A stretch of DNA of 34,839 bases from a bacterium. GTDB lineage: Bacteria; Bdellovibrionota; UBA2428. The notes beneath the pieces were generated by a model that was not told the DNA's origin, searched no databases, and saw nothing but the letters and a program-made list of their open reading frames with translations. The position numbers and the translations under genes are program-made. Each line of letters starts with the position of its first letter. The stretch's first letter is position 1. This document shows, piece by piece, positions 1 through 8,158 of this stretch. The stretch spans positions 1 through 34,839 of the forward strand of contig JAACVK010000046.1 of NCBI GenBank assembly GCA_009991595.1. Reading direction: 5' to 3'.

Positions 1-109
1 CAAGATTATTTTTAGACTTTTACCCACTCATTTTCACAAAGAGCCCCTAAAGTGGTTTACTTAATCAAATCTTAACTTTGTAACTTATAAAAATAGCCGA
101 AACTAAGTC

Positions 110-2374
110 ATGGCAAAGGTTAAGCTGAGGGTAGAGAGATTTCTGGTGCTAGCCTTTGCTCTATTCGCTATTCACCCAAACTTTCTTCTCGCTGAAGAAG
201 AACGTGTTTATTGGAAAGAGGTTCGCCTCAAGGTAGGGCATTTACCTGGCCTCAAAGATGAAGATCAGTTCAGAATTCGAGTGGATAAAAATGGAGAGCC
301 CTATCTCAAAGATGGCCAAATCACTTTATACTACGACAATCAAACTAAGAATGTTTACAGAGGTTACCTTGGCGGCATTGCCGGTCAGAGCGGAATTGAA
401 AACATTCAAAACCTAGCAACCGCTCCAATGAAGACAACTATCAAAGGCGTCGACGTCGTCCAAGAAAAAGTAGCTCCACCTTTGACCCCCACTCCACCGG
501 TGGTTAGGGTTCCTCAAGACGAAGATCCCATTCAAAAGCATCCTTTTAAGAGTCCTAAGCTTCCTGAAAGTCCCGCAGTTGGAGCAAATTTGCAAAATGT
601 AAGACTCAACATACGTAACCGAAGCAACCAAGATTCCAACACTGAGGGAAAAGATAAAGAAAACGCCGAACTAATCTTAAGCTTTCAAGTCGAAAAAGAT
701 TTCACATCTCCTTCTGGCGAAAAACTTAAGGCGGGTGATATCTATTGGCTAAGCGGACACAAAAACAATCAACAAGAGGCGATCATTCGCAAGGTGCCCA
801 ATGGCGAAGAACTAGCCATCCCCTCTCACGATCTAGACTCCAACTTTGATCGATTTAGAAACGTGTCCGAGATTGTTAACAATCCGCTCAAAACCCTCAA
901 TGGATTCTCGATTCAACCAGGCTCAAAGGTCGTCGAAGAAGCCTTCGATGACGACAGTGTTACGATCACCATTCTTGGAGACAAAGATAGAATCACTTAC
1001 AAGGTCAACAAGAAGGACTTCGTGGACACAAAGAAAACAAGTTCTAGTAACACTGACGAGAGAGAGTATGTAAAAAGAAATGCTCCAGGCATGGAATTGA
1101 ACCGAAGCTATCGTGTAAAAGATAATTTTAACACCCTCTTACCAACCTCTGCTCCAGAAAGTGGTCCAAAGGGAAAAATGGCGCCAGGAGACACTCTGCT
1201 CGATCTTGGACCAGGTGAGGGCGACTATGCTTGGGCACGAAAAGTAAAAATTAAGGGAGATCCATCTGGAGAAAGCTACTATCTGGCGGAGAAATACTTT
1301 TCTGAATCCGATGGGCTTGAGGAAATTAATAGCGAACAAACTGCAGCAGGTGTTGTAACGACAGACGAACAAAGCGTTTTAGAGGAACCACAGCCCTCCA
1401 AATACGATCACAGTGGTCCAACTGCTCCACCCACCTCCGGCCACTACACTAGCCCTGAGCACGGCAACAGTCTTTCTCGACAGTTTGCTTACTCTGGAAA
1501 ACCTGCTCCCAGCCAATGCCAACCCTTGGCAGATAATTTAAGAGCAATACGAAAGCCAGACCCTCTGTCTAAAAGAAAGTTGTTTCAAAACGAAGTCATG
1601 GAAGCCGCAAACGCCTATGGCATTCACCCAGCACTCTTAGAAACCTCTATAACCTTAGAAACCAACTACAATTCACTTCTAGAAAATGAAGTTGAGAAGA
1701 AAGCCATGCGCAAAAGCTCAAAGAAATCTGGAGAGAAATTGGAAGCACATGCCAAAGCTCGAGGCGGATCAGAATGGGGCAAAGGCTTAGGCCAATTTGG
1801 CCCTGCACTTGCTAAGAAAATGAAATTGAATTGGTATCCACCCCCAAAACCAAGTTCAATACCTCCTACTAAAAAATATTTAAAACTTTACTCAAGCAGC
1901 TACGACAACTCAGTTTGGAATCCACGCGCTGCGATCATGGCGAAAGCAAAGCATTTAAGACAGACTATGGACACCGAACGTTTCGTTGTAGATAAAAACG
2001 GCAATAAAATCTATGTGAACGATTATCTCTTTGGTAGAGGCCTCGCAGAACAAGCACGGGCTCTGTTGAGCATATACAACCGTGGGGATCGCATTGTTTA
2101 CAGCCTAGAATCCTTTTACCTCCACAACGGCACTTTTCCGCAAAGCTACGGTCAAATCTGGGGCACGAAACCTCATCCCAAGACGGTGGCTCGAATTAAA
2201 CAAAACACACGGAATTATGAAGAGTGGAAATATTTCTTAAACGCCCAAAAAATCAATAGAAATCATGTAAACAGCGGAGTTGGTCTTTGTGGGGCCGTCA
2301 AAGAAGGTAGTATTCTAGACGAATATATGAAAAACTGGAACCAAGGCCCTAACGGTTGGGAGTATAAAAAATGA
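110..2374 (+). CDS. Large secreted protein with C-terminal SLT/lysozyme-like domain
   Basis: A 754-aa protein with an N-terminal signal peptide (hydrophobic stretch about residues 10-28, ending near LLAEEE). Residues about 120-160 are Pro-rich, and the middle 350 residues are charged and match nothing I recognise. The C-terminal part (about 495-710) has the pattern of a soluble lytic transglycosylase/lysozyme fold: a helix carrying the candidate catalytic Glu517 (TLETNYN), a GLGQFGP motif corresponding to the family GLMQ-P motif, a NPRAAIMAKAKHLR helix and ALLSIYNRG corresponding to the A-YN-G motif. By family knowledge such domains cleave peptidoglycan between MurNAc and GlcNAc, so a periplasmic or prey/host-wall role is inferred. 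The weak ribosome-binding site gives little help with the start, but the signal peptide supports it. The stop overlaps the next gene by 4 bp. The family assignment rests on motifs only. Confidence 0.72.
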   Translation: MAKVKLRVERFLVLAFALFAIHPNFLLAEEERVYWKEVRLKVGHLPGLKDEDQFRIRVDKNGEPYLKDGQITLYYDNQTKNVYRGYLGGIAGQSGIENIQNLATAPMKTTIKGVDVVQEKVAPPLTPTPPVVRVPQDEDPIQKHPFKSPKLPESPAVGANLQNVRLNIRNRSNQDSNTEGKDKENAELILSFQVEKDFTSPSGEKLKAGDIYWLSGHKNNQQEAIIRKVPNGEELAIPSHDLDSNFDRFRNVSEIVNNPLKTLNGFSIQPGSKVVEEAFDDDSVTITILGDKDRITYKVNKKDFVDTKKTSSSNTDEREYVKRNAPGMELNRSYRVKDNFNTLLPTSAPESGPKGKMAPGDTLLDLGPGEGDYAWARKVKIKGDPSGESYYLAEKYFSESDGLEEINSEQTAAGVVTTDEQSVLEEPQPSKYDHSGPTAPPTSGHYTSPEHGNSLSRQFAYSGKPAPSQCQPLADNLRAIRKPDPLSKRKLFQNEVMEAANAYGIHPALLETSITLETNYNSLLENEVEKKAMRKSSKKSGEKLEAHAKARGGSEWGKGLGQFGPALAKKMKLNWYPPPKPSSIPPTKKYLKLYSSSYDNSVWNPRAAIMAKAKHLRQTMDTERFVVDKNGNKIYVNDYLFGRGLAEQARALLSIYNRGDRIVYSLESFYLHNGTFPQSYGQIWGTKPHPKTVARIKQNTRNYEEWKYFLNAQKINRNHVNSGVGLCGAVKEGSILDEYMKNWNQGPNGWEYKK

Positions 2375-2970
2375 TCCATTTATTACTTAGCTTAGTATTT
2401 GTTTTTGCACTGCAGCCAACAAATGCCTTTGCACAAACCTGGGATACTATTTTACAAAAAATTGAAAGAAAGCCCAATGGTGTCAGCCTTAGCGGACTTG
2501 TAACCGACGCGGAATCTGTGTTTTCTGATTCTCAAGACCTAAAAGCAAAAGATCTTGAACTCTTTTACACAAAACTCAAAGCTAAAGCCAACATTCCCTA
2601 CGATCGCCAGTTATTAGAATCAAGGCTTGATGCTGTTAAGCAACTTCCTGAACTAATGACCTACGATGCAGAAAAACTTTTGGAAACACTGGAACAATCT
2701 TGTGATGTAATCAACAAACTGAGCCCACAATCCGTTGCCCACAAAGAGCAATCTGACATTAAGATGATTTCCCTGGCAGCAGATCGTCACATAAACAGTC
2801 CAAAGTCTTCCGACAAAAGCCTTCTCTTTTTCATAAAGGGAAAAGCCGAATACACGATCAGCATGGGTGGACTAGAGGCTTTAGAAGCCTTTACAGATAG
2901 AGTGTCGGAAGATAGCCCAAAACATAAAGAAGCTTTAGAAATGATTAGAATTCTAAAGAGCCAACCTTAA
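2371..2970 (+). CDS. Small secreted protein of unknown function, partner of the SLT-like gene
   Basis: A 199-aa protein with a clear signal peptide (MIHLLLSLVFVFALQPTNAFA, cleavage likely before QTWD). The mature part is largely helical and charged, with one Cys near the middle; I recognise no family. Its start overlaps the stop of the upstream SLT-like gene in an ATGA arrangement, so the two are almost certainly co-transcribed and translationally coupled. That makes it a candidate partner, inhibitor or chaperone of the upstream enzyme, which is inference from position only. It ends 9 bp before the end of the convergent fabF gene, with no strong GC-rich terminator between them. Confidence 0.7.
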   Translation: MIHLLLSLVFVFALQPTNAFAQTWDTILQKIERKPNGVSLSGLVTDAESVFSDSQDLKAKDLELFYTKLKAKANIPYDRQLLESRLDAVKQLPELMTYDAEKLLETLEQSCDVINKLSPQSVAHKEQSDIKMISLAADRHINSPKSSDKSLLFFIKGKAEYTISMGGLEALEAFTDRVSEDSPKHKEALEMIRILKSQP

Positions 2971-2979
2971 AAATTCGAA

Positions 2980-4233
2980 TTAAATTTTCTTTAGAACAAT
3001 CGTAACGTTGGTTCCACCAAAGCCAAAACTGTTTGAAAGTGCATAAGTCATGTCTTTTTTTACGGCTTTGTTTGGGGTGTAATTGAGCCTGCAGTTCTCG
3101 TCTTGATTTTCGAGATTAATCGTCGGCGGGATGCTTTGATCTTTAAGAGCCATAGCAGTCGCCATCACCTCAAAGGCTCCGGCAGCTCCCAACAAATGTC
3201 CGGTCATCGACTTCGTCGAAGAACAATTCACTTTGCTTGCATGCTCACCCAACACATTTTCAATCGCTCGGCTTTCTGCGACGTCGCCTGCGTTGGTAGA
3301 GGTTCCATGCATGTTAATGTAATCGATTTTCTCGGGGGCAATCCCTGCATCCTCGAGAGAAAGTCGAATACAAGCAGCCGCACCTTCGCCATTTTCACTC
3401 GGTGCAGTCAGGTGATAAGCATCGGAGTTGGTTCCGTAGCCAACAAGCTCTGCGTAGATCTTCGCGCCACGAGCTTGAGCGGCTTCTAGTCTTTCCACAA
3501 CAAGCACTGCAGCTCCTTCGCCTATGACAAAGCCATCACGAGCCATATCAAACGGACGAGAGGCCTTTTCAGGCTCGGCATTGCGTTTAGAAAGTGCTTT
3601 CATCGAGGCAAAGCCACCCACGGACAGTGGTGTCACAGAGGCTTCAGCTCCACCCACCACAGCAACATCGATGTCACCACGCTCAAGCATACGCATTCCC
3701 TCTCCAATAGCATGAGAAGAACTCGCGCAAGCAGAGCTAATGCAATAGTTTGGACCCTTAAAACCGAAATACAAACTCACTTGGCCCGGCAAAAGGTTGG
3801 TAATAACAGAAGGAATAAAGAAAGGACTAATACGCTCCGAATTAAGGTAAGCCGTTTGAGTTTCCTCAATTCGCTTAAGACCACCAATCCCTGAAGAAAG
3901 AATTGTTCCAATACGATCCGCAGAGACGGTTTCTGCAAATCCGCTATCGCGAATTGCCTCGTCTGCCGCAACAAGACCCAATTGAATGAATCGGTCCATG
4001 CGCTTTTGTTCTTTTACACTTATTAGAGGTTCAGGATTAAAGTCTTTGACCTCTCCTGCGATTTGAACAGTCGATTCCGAAGCATCAAAACCGACAATCT
4101 TAGATATGCCAGATTTTCCCTCAAGAAGAGAGTTCCAGTTTTCACTTAAAGATTTGCCAACAGGAGAGACAGAGCCCATGCCGGTGATAACCAACCGAGC
4201 ACCTGAGTTTGCAAGAGTCCGCTTTGAACTCAT
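2980..4233 (-). CDS. fabF: 3-oxoacyl-ACP synthase II (KAS II)
   Basis: A 417-aa beta-ketoacyl-ACP synthase that elongates acyl-ACP with malonyl-ACP in type II fatty-acid synthesis in the cytoplasm. The thiolase-fold Cys-His-His triad is visible: Cys169 in SSACASS, His in NMHGTSTNAGD (about 309) and His in KSMTGHLLGAAG (about 346), with the C-terminal FGFGGTN motif. Length is typical apart from about 10 extra residues before the usual LVITGMG start. It is the last gene of the fab operon, 9 bp after acpP. FabF rather than FabB is chosen from the gene order next to acpP and the overall sequence pattern. Confidence 0.96.
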   Translation of the reverse strand: MSSKRTLANSGARLVITGMGSVSPVGKSLSENWNSLLEGKSGISKIVGFDASESTVQIAGEVKDFNPEPLISVKEQKRMDRFIQLGLVAADEAIRDSGFAETVSADRIGTILSSGIGGLKRIEETQTAYLNSERISPFFIPSVITNLLPGQVSLYFGFKGPNYCISSACASSSHAIGEGMRMLERGDIDVAVVGGAEASVTPLSVGGFASMKALSKRNAEPEKASRPFDMARDGFVIGEGAAVLVVERLEAAQARGAKIYAELVGYGTNSDAYHLTAPSENGEGAAACIRLSLEDAGIAPEKIDYINMHGTSTNAGDVAESRAIENVLGEHASKVNCSSTKSMTGHLLGAAGAFEVMATAMALKDQSIPPTINLENQDENCRLNYTPNKAVKKDMTYALSNSFGFGGTNVTIVLKKI

Positions 4234-4242
4234 AAAAGTGTC

Positions 4243-4482
4243 TTAACTAGCACTTGTGCGAGCAGTTACATAGCTAACAACATCGCCAACGCTTTTAATT
4301 TTTTCAGCGTCTTCGTCAGGAATTTCTAAATCGAACTCTTCTTCCATAGTCATAACGAGTTCAACAATGTCCAAACTATCCGCGCCTAAATCTTCAATGA
4401 AAGATGCGTCTTTTGTAACCGCATCCACGTCTACATTAAGTTGTTCCACGATGATATTTTTTACTTTTTCTTCAACATTCAT
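4243..4482 (-). CDS. acpP: Acyl carrier protein
   Basis: A 79-aa acidic protein with the classic ACP layout. Ser36 in the [11 protein letters not shown] motif is the attachment site for 4'-phosphopantetheine, and helix II ([14 protein letters not shown]) is the acidic surface recognised by FAS enzymes. It carries growing acyl chains between FabD, FabH, FabG and FabF, all encoded in the same operon. Length and composition are normal. It lies between fabG (21-bp gap) and fabF (9-bp gap). Confidence 0.97.
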   Translation of the reverse strand: MNVEEKVKNIIVEQLNVDVDAVTKDASFIEDLGADSLDIVELVMTMEEEFDLEIPDEDAEKIKSVGDVVSYVTARTSAS

Positions 4483-4503
4483 TTAGAGATATCTCCCATC
4501 CAT

Positions 4504-5274
4504 TTACATATACAAGCCGCCATTGATATTCAATAGCTGACCACTCACATAAGACGATAGAGGAGATAATAAATACAAGACTCCATTCGCTATGTCTTCA
4601 GGTTTTCCAACTCTTTTCAAAGGGATGCGCTCCAAAAGCGCTTCCTTTTGACCCTCTTCCATAAAAGAGGTCATGTCCGTATCGATATAACCCGGAGCAA
4701 TAACATTCACTCTCAAGTTTCGAGGAGCCATCTCACGAGCCAAAGACTTGCTCATAGCAATTATAGCCGCCTTAGAGGCCGCATAAGGGGCTTGCCCCGC
4801 AGAACCACTCAAGGCCACAACGCTGCTCATGTTTACAATAGAACCCATTCCAGACTTGCCCAAATAACGCAGAGCAGCCTTGCAGACGAAAAAAGTTCCT
4901 TTAACGTTCACATCCATCAGCTTCGAAAAATCGTCTTCTTTATAGCGCAGTGCCAACTGATCAATAACAATTCCTGCGTTATTAACGAGCCCATCAAGAC
5001 CGCCAAAATGTTTAAAGGCTTGATCCACAGTATCTTTAATTTGTTCGGTGTTGGATAGGTCCAGAGCTAAAGCCAAAGCTTTTCCACCGGCTTTCTCGAC
5101 CAATTCACAAACTTCACGTGCGTTTTTTTCACTATTCTCAGAGCTGCCGGTATAGGTCAAACTAACATTCGCCCCAGCTTCTCCTAAAGCAATCGCAATA
5201 GAGCGGCCAATTCCTCGGCTCGCTCCCGTTACTAAAACTGATTTTCCGTTAAGACCCCAGACTTGATTGGACAA
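4504..5274 (-). CDS. fabG: 3-oxoacyl-ACP reductase, TTG start
   Basis: A 256-aa short-chain dehydrogenase reducing 3-oxoacyl-ACP with NADPH. The Rossmann glycine motif TGASRGIG is at about 16-23, NNAG at 98-101, the active-site Asn123 in DVNVKG, a Ser in NMSSVV (about 151), and the Tyr164/Lys168 pair in YAASK. There is no ATG early enough to include the conserved LNGKSVLVTGAS segment. The start is therefore the TTG at 5274, supported by a strong Shine-Dalgarno run (GGGAGG, 9 nt upstream) lying inside the end of fabD. The coding regions overlap by 26 bp, suggesting translational coupling. A rare start codon inside a coupled overlap may tune FabG output; that is inference. Confidence 0.95.
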   Translation of the reverse strand: MSNQVWGLNGKSVLVTGASRGIGRSIAIALGEAGANVSLTYTGSSENSEKNAREVCELVEKAGGKALALALDLSNTEQIKDTVDQAFKHFGGLDGLVNNAGIVIDQLALRYKEDDFSKLMDVNVKGTFFVCKAALRYLGKSGMGSIVNMSSVVALSGSAGQAPYAASKAAIIAMSKSLAREMAPRNLRVNVIAPGYIDTDMTSFMEEGQKEALLERIPLKRVGKPEDIANGVLYLLSPLSSYVSGQLLNINGGLYM

Positions 5275-6238
5275 TCTCCCAGTCCTCCCTTCGATCTAAG
5301 TTCACAGTTTTAAATTTTTTACCATTGCTTTCAACCCGGCGGCACAAACTGCTTAATACTTTTTTAGGACCAACTTCTAACGCCAACTCACAACCTTCAT
5401 TCAAAGCCGTTTGCGCTGACTGCCACCACAACACAGGTGAACTAATCTGATCAAAAAGCCTTTGTTTAACTCCATCAAAATCAGACTCCAAAGAGTATAC
5501 CTTTGCATCCACGTTAGAAACATAACGAGCAGAACTCGCATGCATCACAGTCTCATCAATCAAAGGCTTTAACTTATCGGCAGCGGGCGACATCATCGGA
5601 CAATGAAAAGGCGCACTTACTTCAAGAGGAACGGCCTGACGAATTTGATTATCACCTTCATTCGCTAAGACCTGTGCCGCTTTTAAAGCCTTCGTACTTC
5701 CGGCTACAACAATCTGCTCGGCACCATTCACGTTGGCCAACCACACATTGGACTCACTCAATTTAGAAGCCTTTTCACAAAGATCCTTAGCAACTTCTAA
5801 AGTATTTTCACTGCGCGGTTTAAACAACAAGGCCATCATGCCACCTTGTCCGGCCGGCACGGCTTCCTGCATCGCCATTCCACGCTTGTTTACAAAACTT
5901 ACTGCCGCAGAGAGATCCACCACCCCCGCAGCCACCAATGCGGAATATTCTCCTAAAGAGTGTCCCGCAAAGAGAGAGTTTTTTACTAAGGCATCAACAT
6001 CCATCAACTCACCTAAAGAACGCCAAATCGCTATACAAGTGGTGAGAATGGCAGGTTGAGTGATTTCGGTAGATTTAAGATCAGCTTCACTACCTTCAAA
6101 GCATAATTTTTTTAAGTTTAGAGAGCAGCTATCAGAGGCTTCTTCAAAAACACTCTTCGCCGCCTTAAAGTTGTCGAACCAATCTTTTCCCATTCCAGAA
6201 TATTGAGAAGCCTGACCTGGAAAAACGATGAATTTCAT
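5249..6238 (-). CDS. fabD: Malonyl-CoA:ACP malonyltransferase
   Basis: A 329-aa acyltransferase loading malonate from CoA onto ACP. The start is taken at ATG 6238 (MKFIVFPGQASQ), which begins at the conserved FPGQ motif; an in-frame TTG three codons upstream lacks a better ribosome-binding site. The nucleophile is Ser94 in GHSLGEYSA and the catalytic His is about residue 212 in APFHCPMM; a GGMM motif and an Arg in the NKRGMAMQ helix (substrate carboxylate contact in the family) are present. Length is slightly above the usual 305-315. It sits 18 bp after fabH and overlaps fabG by 26 bp. Confidence 0.95.
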   Translation of the reverse strand: MKFIVFPGQASQYSGMGKDWFDNFKAAKSVFEEASDSCSLNLKKLCFEGSEADLKSTEITQPAILTTCIAIWRSLGELMDVDALVKNSLFAGHSLGEYSALVAAGVVDLSAAVSFVNKRGMAMQEAVPAGQGGMMALLFKPRSENTLEVAKDLCEKASKLSESNVWLANVNGAEQIVVAGSTKALKAAQVLANEGDNQIRQAVPLEVSAPFHCPMMSPAADKLKPLIDETVMHASSARYVSNVDAKVYSLESDFDGVKQRLFDQISSPVLWWQSAQTALNEGCELALEVGPKKVLSSLCRRVESNGKKFKTVNLDRREDWEIVQSSLGS

Positions 6239-6256
6239 AATTCTCAAAAGTTTAGT

Positions 6257-7261
6257 CTACCAGCGCGCCAAAAGCGCCCCGTAACTAAATCCCCCACCAA
6301 AAACATCCATCAACACAAGATCTCCCTTGTTGATCATGTTCTTTTCTTCCATTTCAGCTAAGCAAGTAATCACTGTAGCTGCAGAAGTATTTCCCCAACG
6401 GTCCAAGTTAATGTAGGTCTTCTCACTTGGAATTTCGAGCATCTTCCCCACCATCTCAATAATCCGTAGATTCGCTTGGTGAGGAACAAACCATTTTATA
6501 TCGGAAGGCATCACTTCACATTGAGCCATCACTTCTTTTGCAGCTCGAACCATTCCACGGGTAGCTTCCTTGAAGACATCTTGTCCCTGCATTCGAATAT
6601 AAGGACCTACTTTTGCAAAGTCCTCATGCCAGTAAGGTGTGCGAGTTCCGCCACCGGCCATGCTCAAGCTTTCTTTAACGTCAGCCTTCGCATAAAATTT
6701 ACTACCAAGAATAACAGAGTCTTTAGATAAATCAGCGTTTTCAACAGCCTGAACAATAGCTGCTCCAGCGCCGTCACCGAACAACACACAAGTGCTGCGA
6801 TCTTTCATATCGAGTGCAGAACTCAAGGCTTCTCCACCGATCACCATAATGTTTTTATATTGGCCTGATCGAATGAAACTATCAGCCGTGTGCATCCCTA
6901 GAACAAATCCAGAACAAGCTGCATTCTGGTCGATTGCAGCAGCGTTCACCAAACCAAGAGAAGCCGTCATGCGGCAAGACATGTTGGGCATGAATGTATC
7001 TGGAGAGGTTGTAGCGAAAATTATTAAATCGATATCTTCAGGCTTAGTTTTTGCGTTTTCGAGAGCTTTTTTGCCGGCCTGGAGAGCAATGGTCTCTAGG
7101 GTTTCACCCTTGTCGCGATCAATGAAGCGACGTTCACAAATACCTGTGCGAGTGCGAATCCACTCATCACTGGTATCCACCATTTTTTCAAAATCTTTAT
7201 TAGTAACAACTTTTGACGGGACTCCAAGCCCCGTCCCAACGATCGTTGCGTTCCAAGTCAT
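6257..7261 (-). CDS. fabH: 3-oxoacyl-ACP synthase III (KAS III)
   Basis: A 334-aa initiating condensing enzyme joining an acyl-CoA primer to malonyl-ACP. The Cys-His-Asn triad is visible: Cys116 in NAACSGF, His in WFVPHQANLRI (about 255) and Asn in LDRWGNTSAA (about 285). The N-terminal TGLGVPSKVVTN and the DEWIRTRTGI motif are typical. It begins only 5 bp after rpmF. In many bacteria plsX lies between these two genes; here it does not. The ribosome-binding site is poor, so translation probably depends on coupling to rpmF. Confidence 0.96.
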   Translation of the reverse strand: MTWNATIVGTGLGVPSKVVTNKDFEKMVDTSDEWIRTRTGICERRFIDRDKGETLETIALQAGKKALENAKTKPEDIDLIIFATTSPDTFMPNMSCRMTASLGLVNAAAIDQNAACSGFVLGMHTADSFIRSGQYKNIMVIGGEALSSALDMKDRSTCVLFGDGAGAAIVQAVENADLSKDSVILGSKFYAKADVKESLSMAGGGTRTPYWHEDFAKVGPYIRMQGQDVFKEATRGMVRAAKEVMAQCEVMPSDIKWFVPHQANLRIIEMVGKMLEIPSEKTYINLDRWGNTSAATVITCLAEMEEKNMINKGDLVLMDVFGGGFSYGALLARW

Positions 7262-7266
7262 AAAAC

Positions 7267-7461
7267 TTAGCTTTGAGCTTTGCGTTCTTCTTTAGTCTTA
7301 AAGATCTTTTGACCTTTATACCAACCCATTGGAGAAACACGGTGAGGAGGCACTAGCTCTCCTGTAACTGCACAAACAGTCCAGCCGCGTGGGCAAATAG
7401 AGTCATGAGATCTTCGAGATCCGCGTTTAGATCGTGAACGTTTTTTCTTAGGTACTACCAT
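7267..7461 (-). CDS. rpmF: 50S ribosomal protein L32
   Basis: A 64-aa basic protein starting MVVPKKKRSRSKRGSRRSHD, the signature N-terminus of bacterial L32, followed by CPRGWTVCAVTGELVPPH and a basic tail. It is a structural protein of the large ribosomal subunit near the peptidyl-transferase region. A good ribosome-binding site (AGGGAG, about 10 nt) precedes the ATG. It is 3 bp downstream of the DUF177 gene and 5 bp upstream of fabH, the widely conserved YceD-rpmF-fab order. Confidence 0.96.
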   Translation of the reverse strand: MVVPKKKRSRSKRGSRRSHDSICPRGWTVCAVTGELVPPHRVSPMGWYKGQKIFKTKEERKAQS

Positions 7462-7464
7462 AAT

Positions 7465-8091
7465 TTATAATCTCCCTGCTAAGTCTTTAAGCTTAGAGAA
7501 TGGGCTGGATACTTCACCGTTTTCATCCCCCTGTCCAGCGAATTGGGGATTTTTTCCACAAAAGTTGCAGGTCCCATCCTCACCTCTTTTGGGACATTCA
7601 GCCACAGGAACCTGAACCAAAATCTGCTCAGTGAGCAACGGCGCTAGCTCAATGCGATCGTTCTCAAGAATAATGTAATCTGGATCACCGCCATCCATAA
7701 GTGGTTGAATAAATTTAGATTTTTTAGACGGCTCAAAAAACAAGCGGACATCGGCATCTCGCTTTGTGGGAAAACCATCCCCACAACGGCTGCAAAGCCC
7801 TTGAACATCCGCCTTAAAATCCCCGGAAAGCATGTATTCGCCCCCCAGGCGTTCGACGCGCATGCTGCCCTTCAGCTTACATGCATCCGCCCATTCAGTG
7901 GCACTCATTTCCAGCTCAGTGGGGGCAGCCTCTTCAATGGCCTTGCGAATCCAAGGATGATCAACGGAATCTTCACTGAGCTCTATCTCCACAGGATCAC
8001 GCTCGACATCCGTCAAATACACAATGCCCTTTTTCTTATCCATGGCTGAAGCTCTTAACTCAAAAGCTTGTGCTTCGCCATAAAAATGCAC
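7465..8091 (-). CDS. YceD/DUF177-family protein, first gene of the fab operon
   Basis: A protein of 208 aa from a GTG start at 8091, or 192 aa from the ATG at 8043. The GTG is preceded by AGGGG six bases upstream, so it is preferred, though that sequence sits in a dyad. The family hallmark is visible: a CSRCGDGF cysteine pair in the middle, a second pair CPKRG-CNFCGKN near the end, and the terminal SPFSKLKDLAGRL resembling the NPF-L--LK tail of YceD proteins. DUF177 proteins sit beside rpmF across bacteria and have been linked to 23S rRNA/large-subunit metabolism. The four Cys suggest a zinc site, which is inference. It heads the operon and so lies closest to the operon promoter. Confidence 0.88.
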   Translation of the reverse strand: MHFYGEAQAFELRASAMDKKKGIVYLTDVERDPVEIELSEDSVDHPWIRKAIEEAAPTELEMSATEWADACKLKGSMRVERLGGEYMLSGDFKADVQGLCSRCGDGFPTKRDADVRLFFEPSKKSKFIQPLMDGGDPDYIILENDRIELAPLLTEQILVQVPVAECPKRGEDGTCNFCGKNPQFAGQGDENGEVSSPFSKLKDLAGRL

Positions 8092-8128
8092 CTTTAGCCC
8101 CTGCTGGCAGGGGAATGGCCCTCTAAAG
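8092..8128 (-). promoter_or_regulatory. Nested dyad at the head of the fab operon
   Basis: The 67 bp between the divergent DUF177 gene and the 8159 gene contain a palindrome CCCCTGC-TG-GCAGGGG (8098-8113), flanked by an outer pair CTTTAG (8092-8097) and CTAAAG (8123-8128). In the minus-strand transcript the inner dyad would fold as a six-base-pair stem with a CCAG loop and would bury the AGGGG ribosome-binding site of the GTG start. It could be a translational control hairpin or a DNA operator; the sequence alone cannot separate these. Confidence 0.45.
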
Positions 8129-8158
8129 CTAGCATTCGTATGAGGCTTTGGTTATTCT

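Noticed and set aside
3103-3489. 128-codon open frame antisense to fabF
   Set aside because: The fabF frame is complete and conserved here; the antisense product has no coherent features.
6792-7295. 167-codon open frame antisense to fabH
   Set aside because: Covered by fabH, whose catalytic residues are intact; the antisense translation looks like a shadow.
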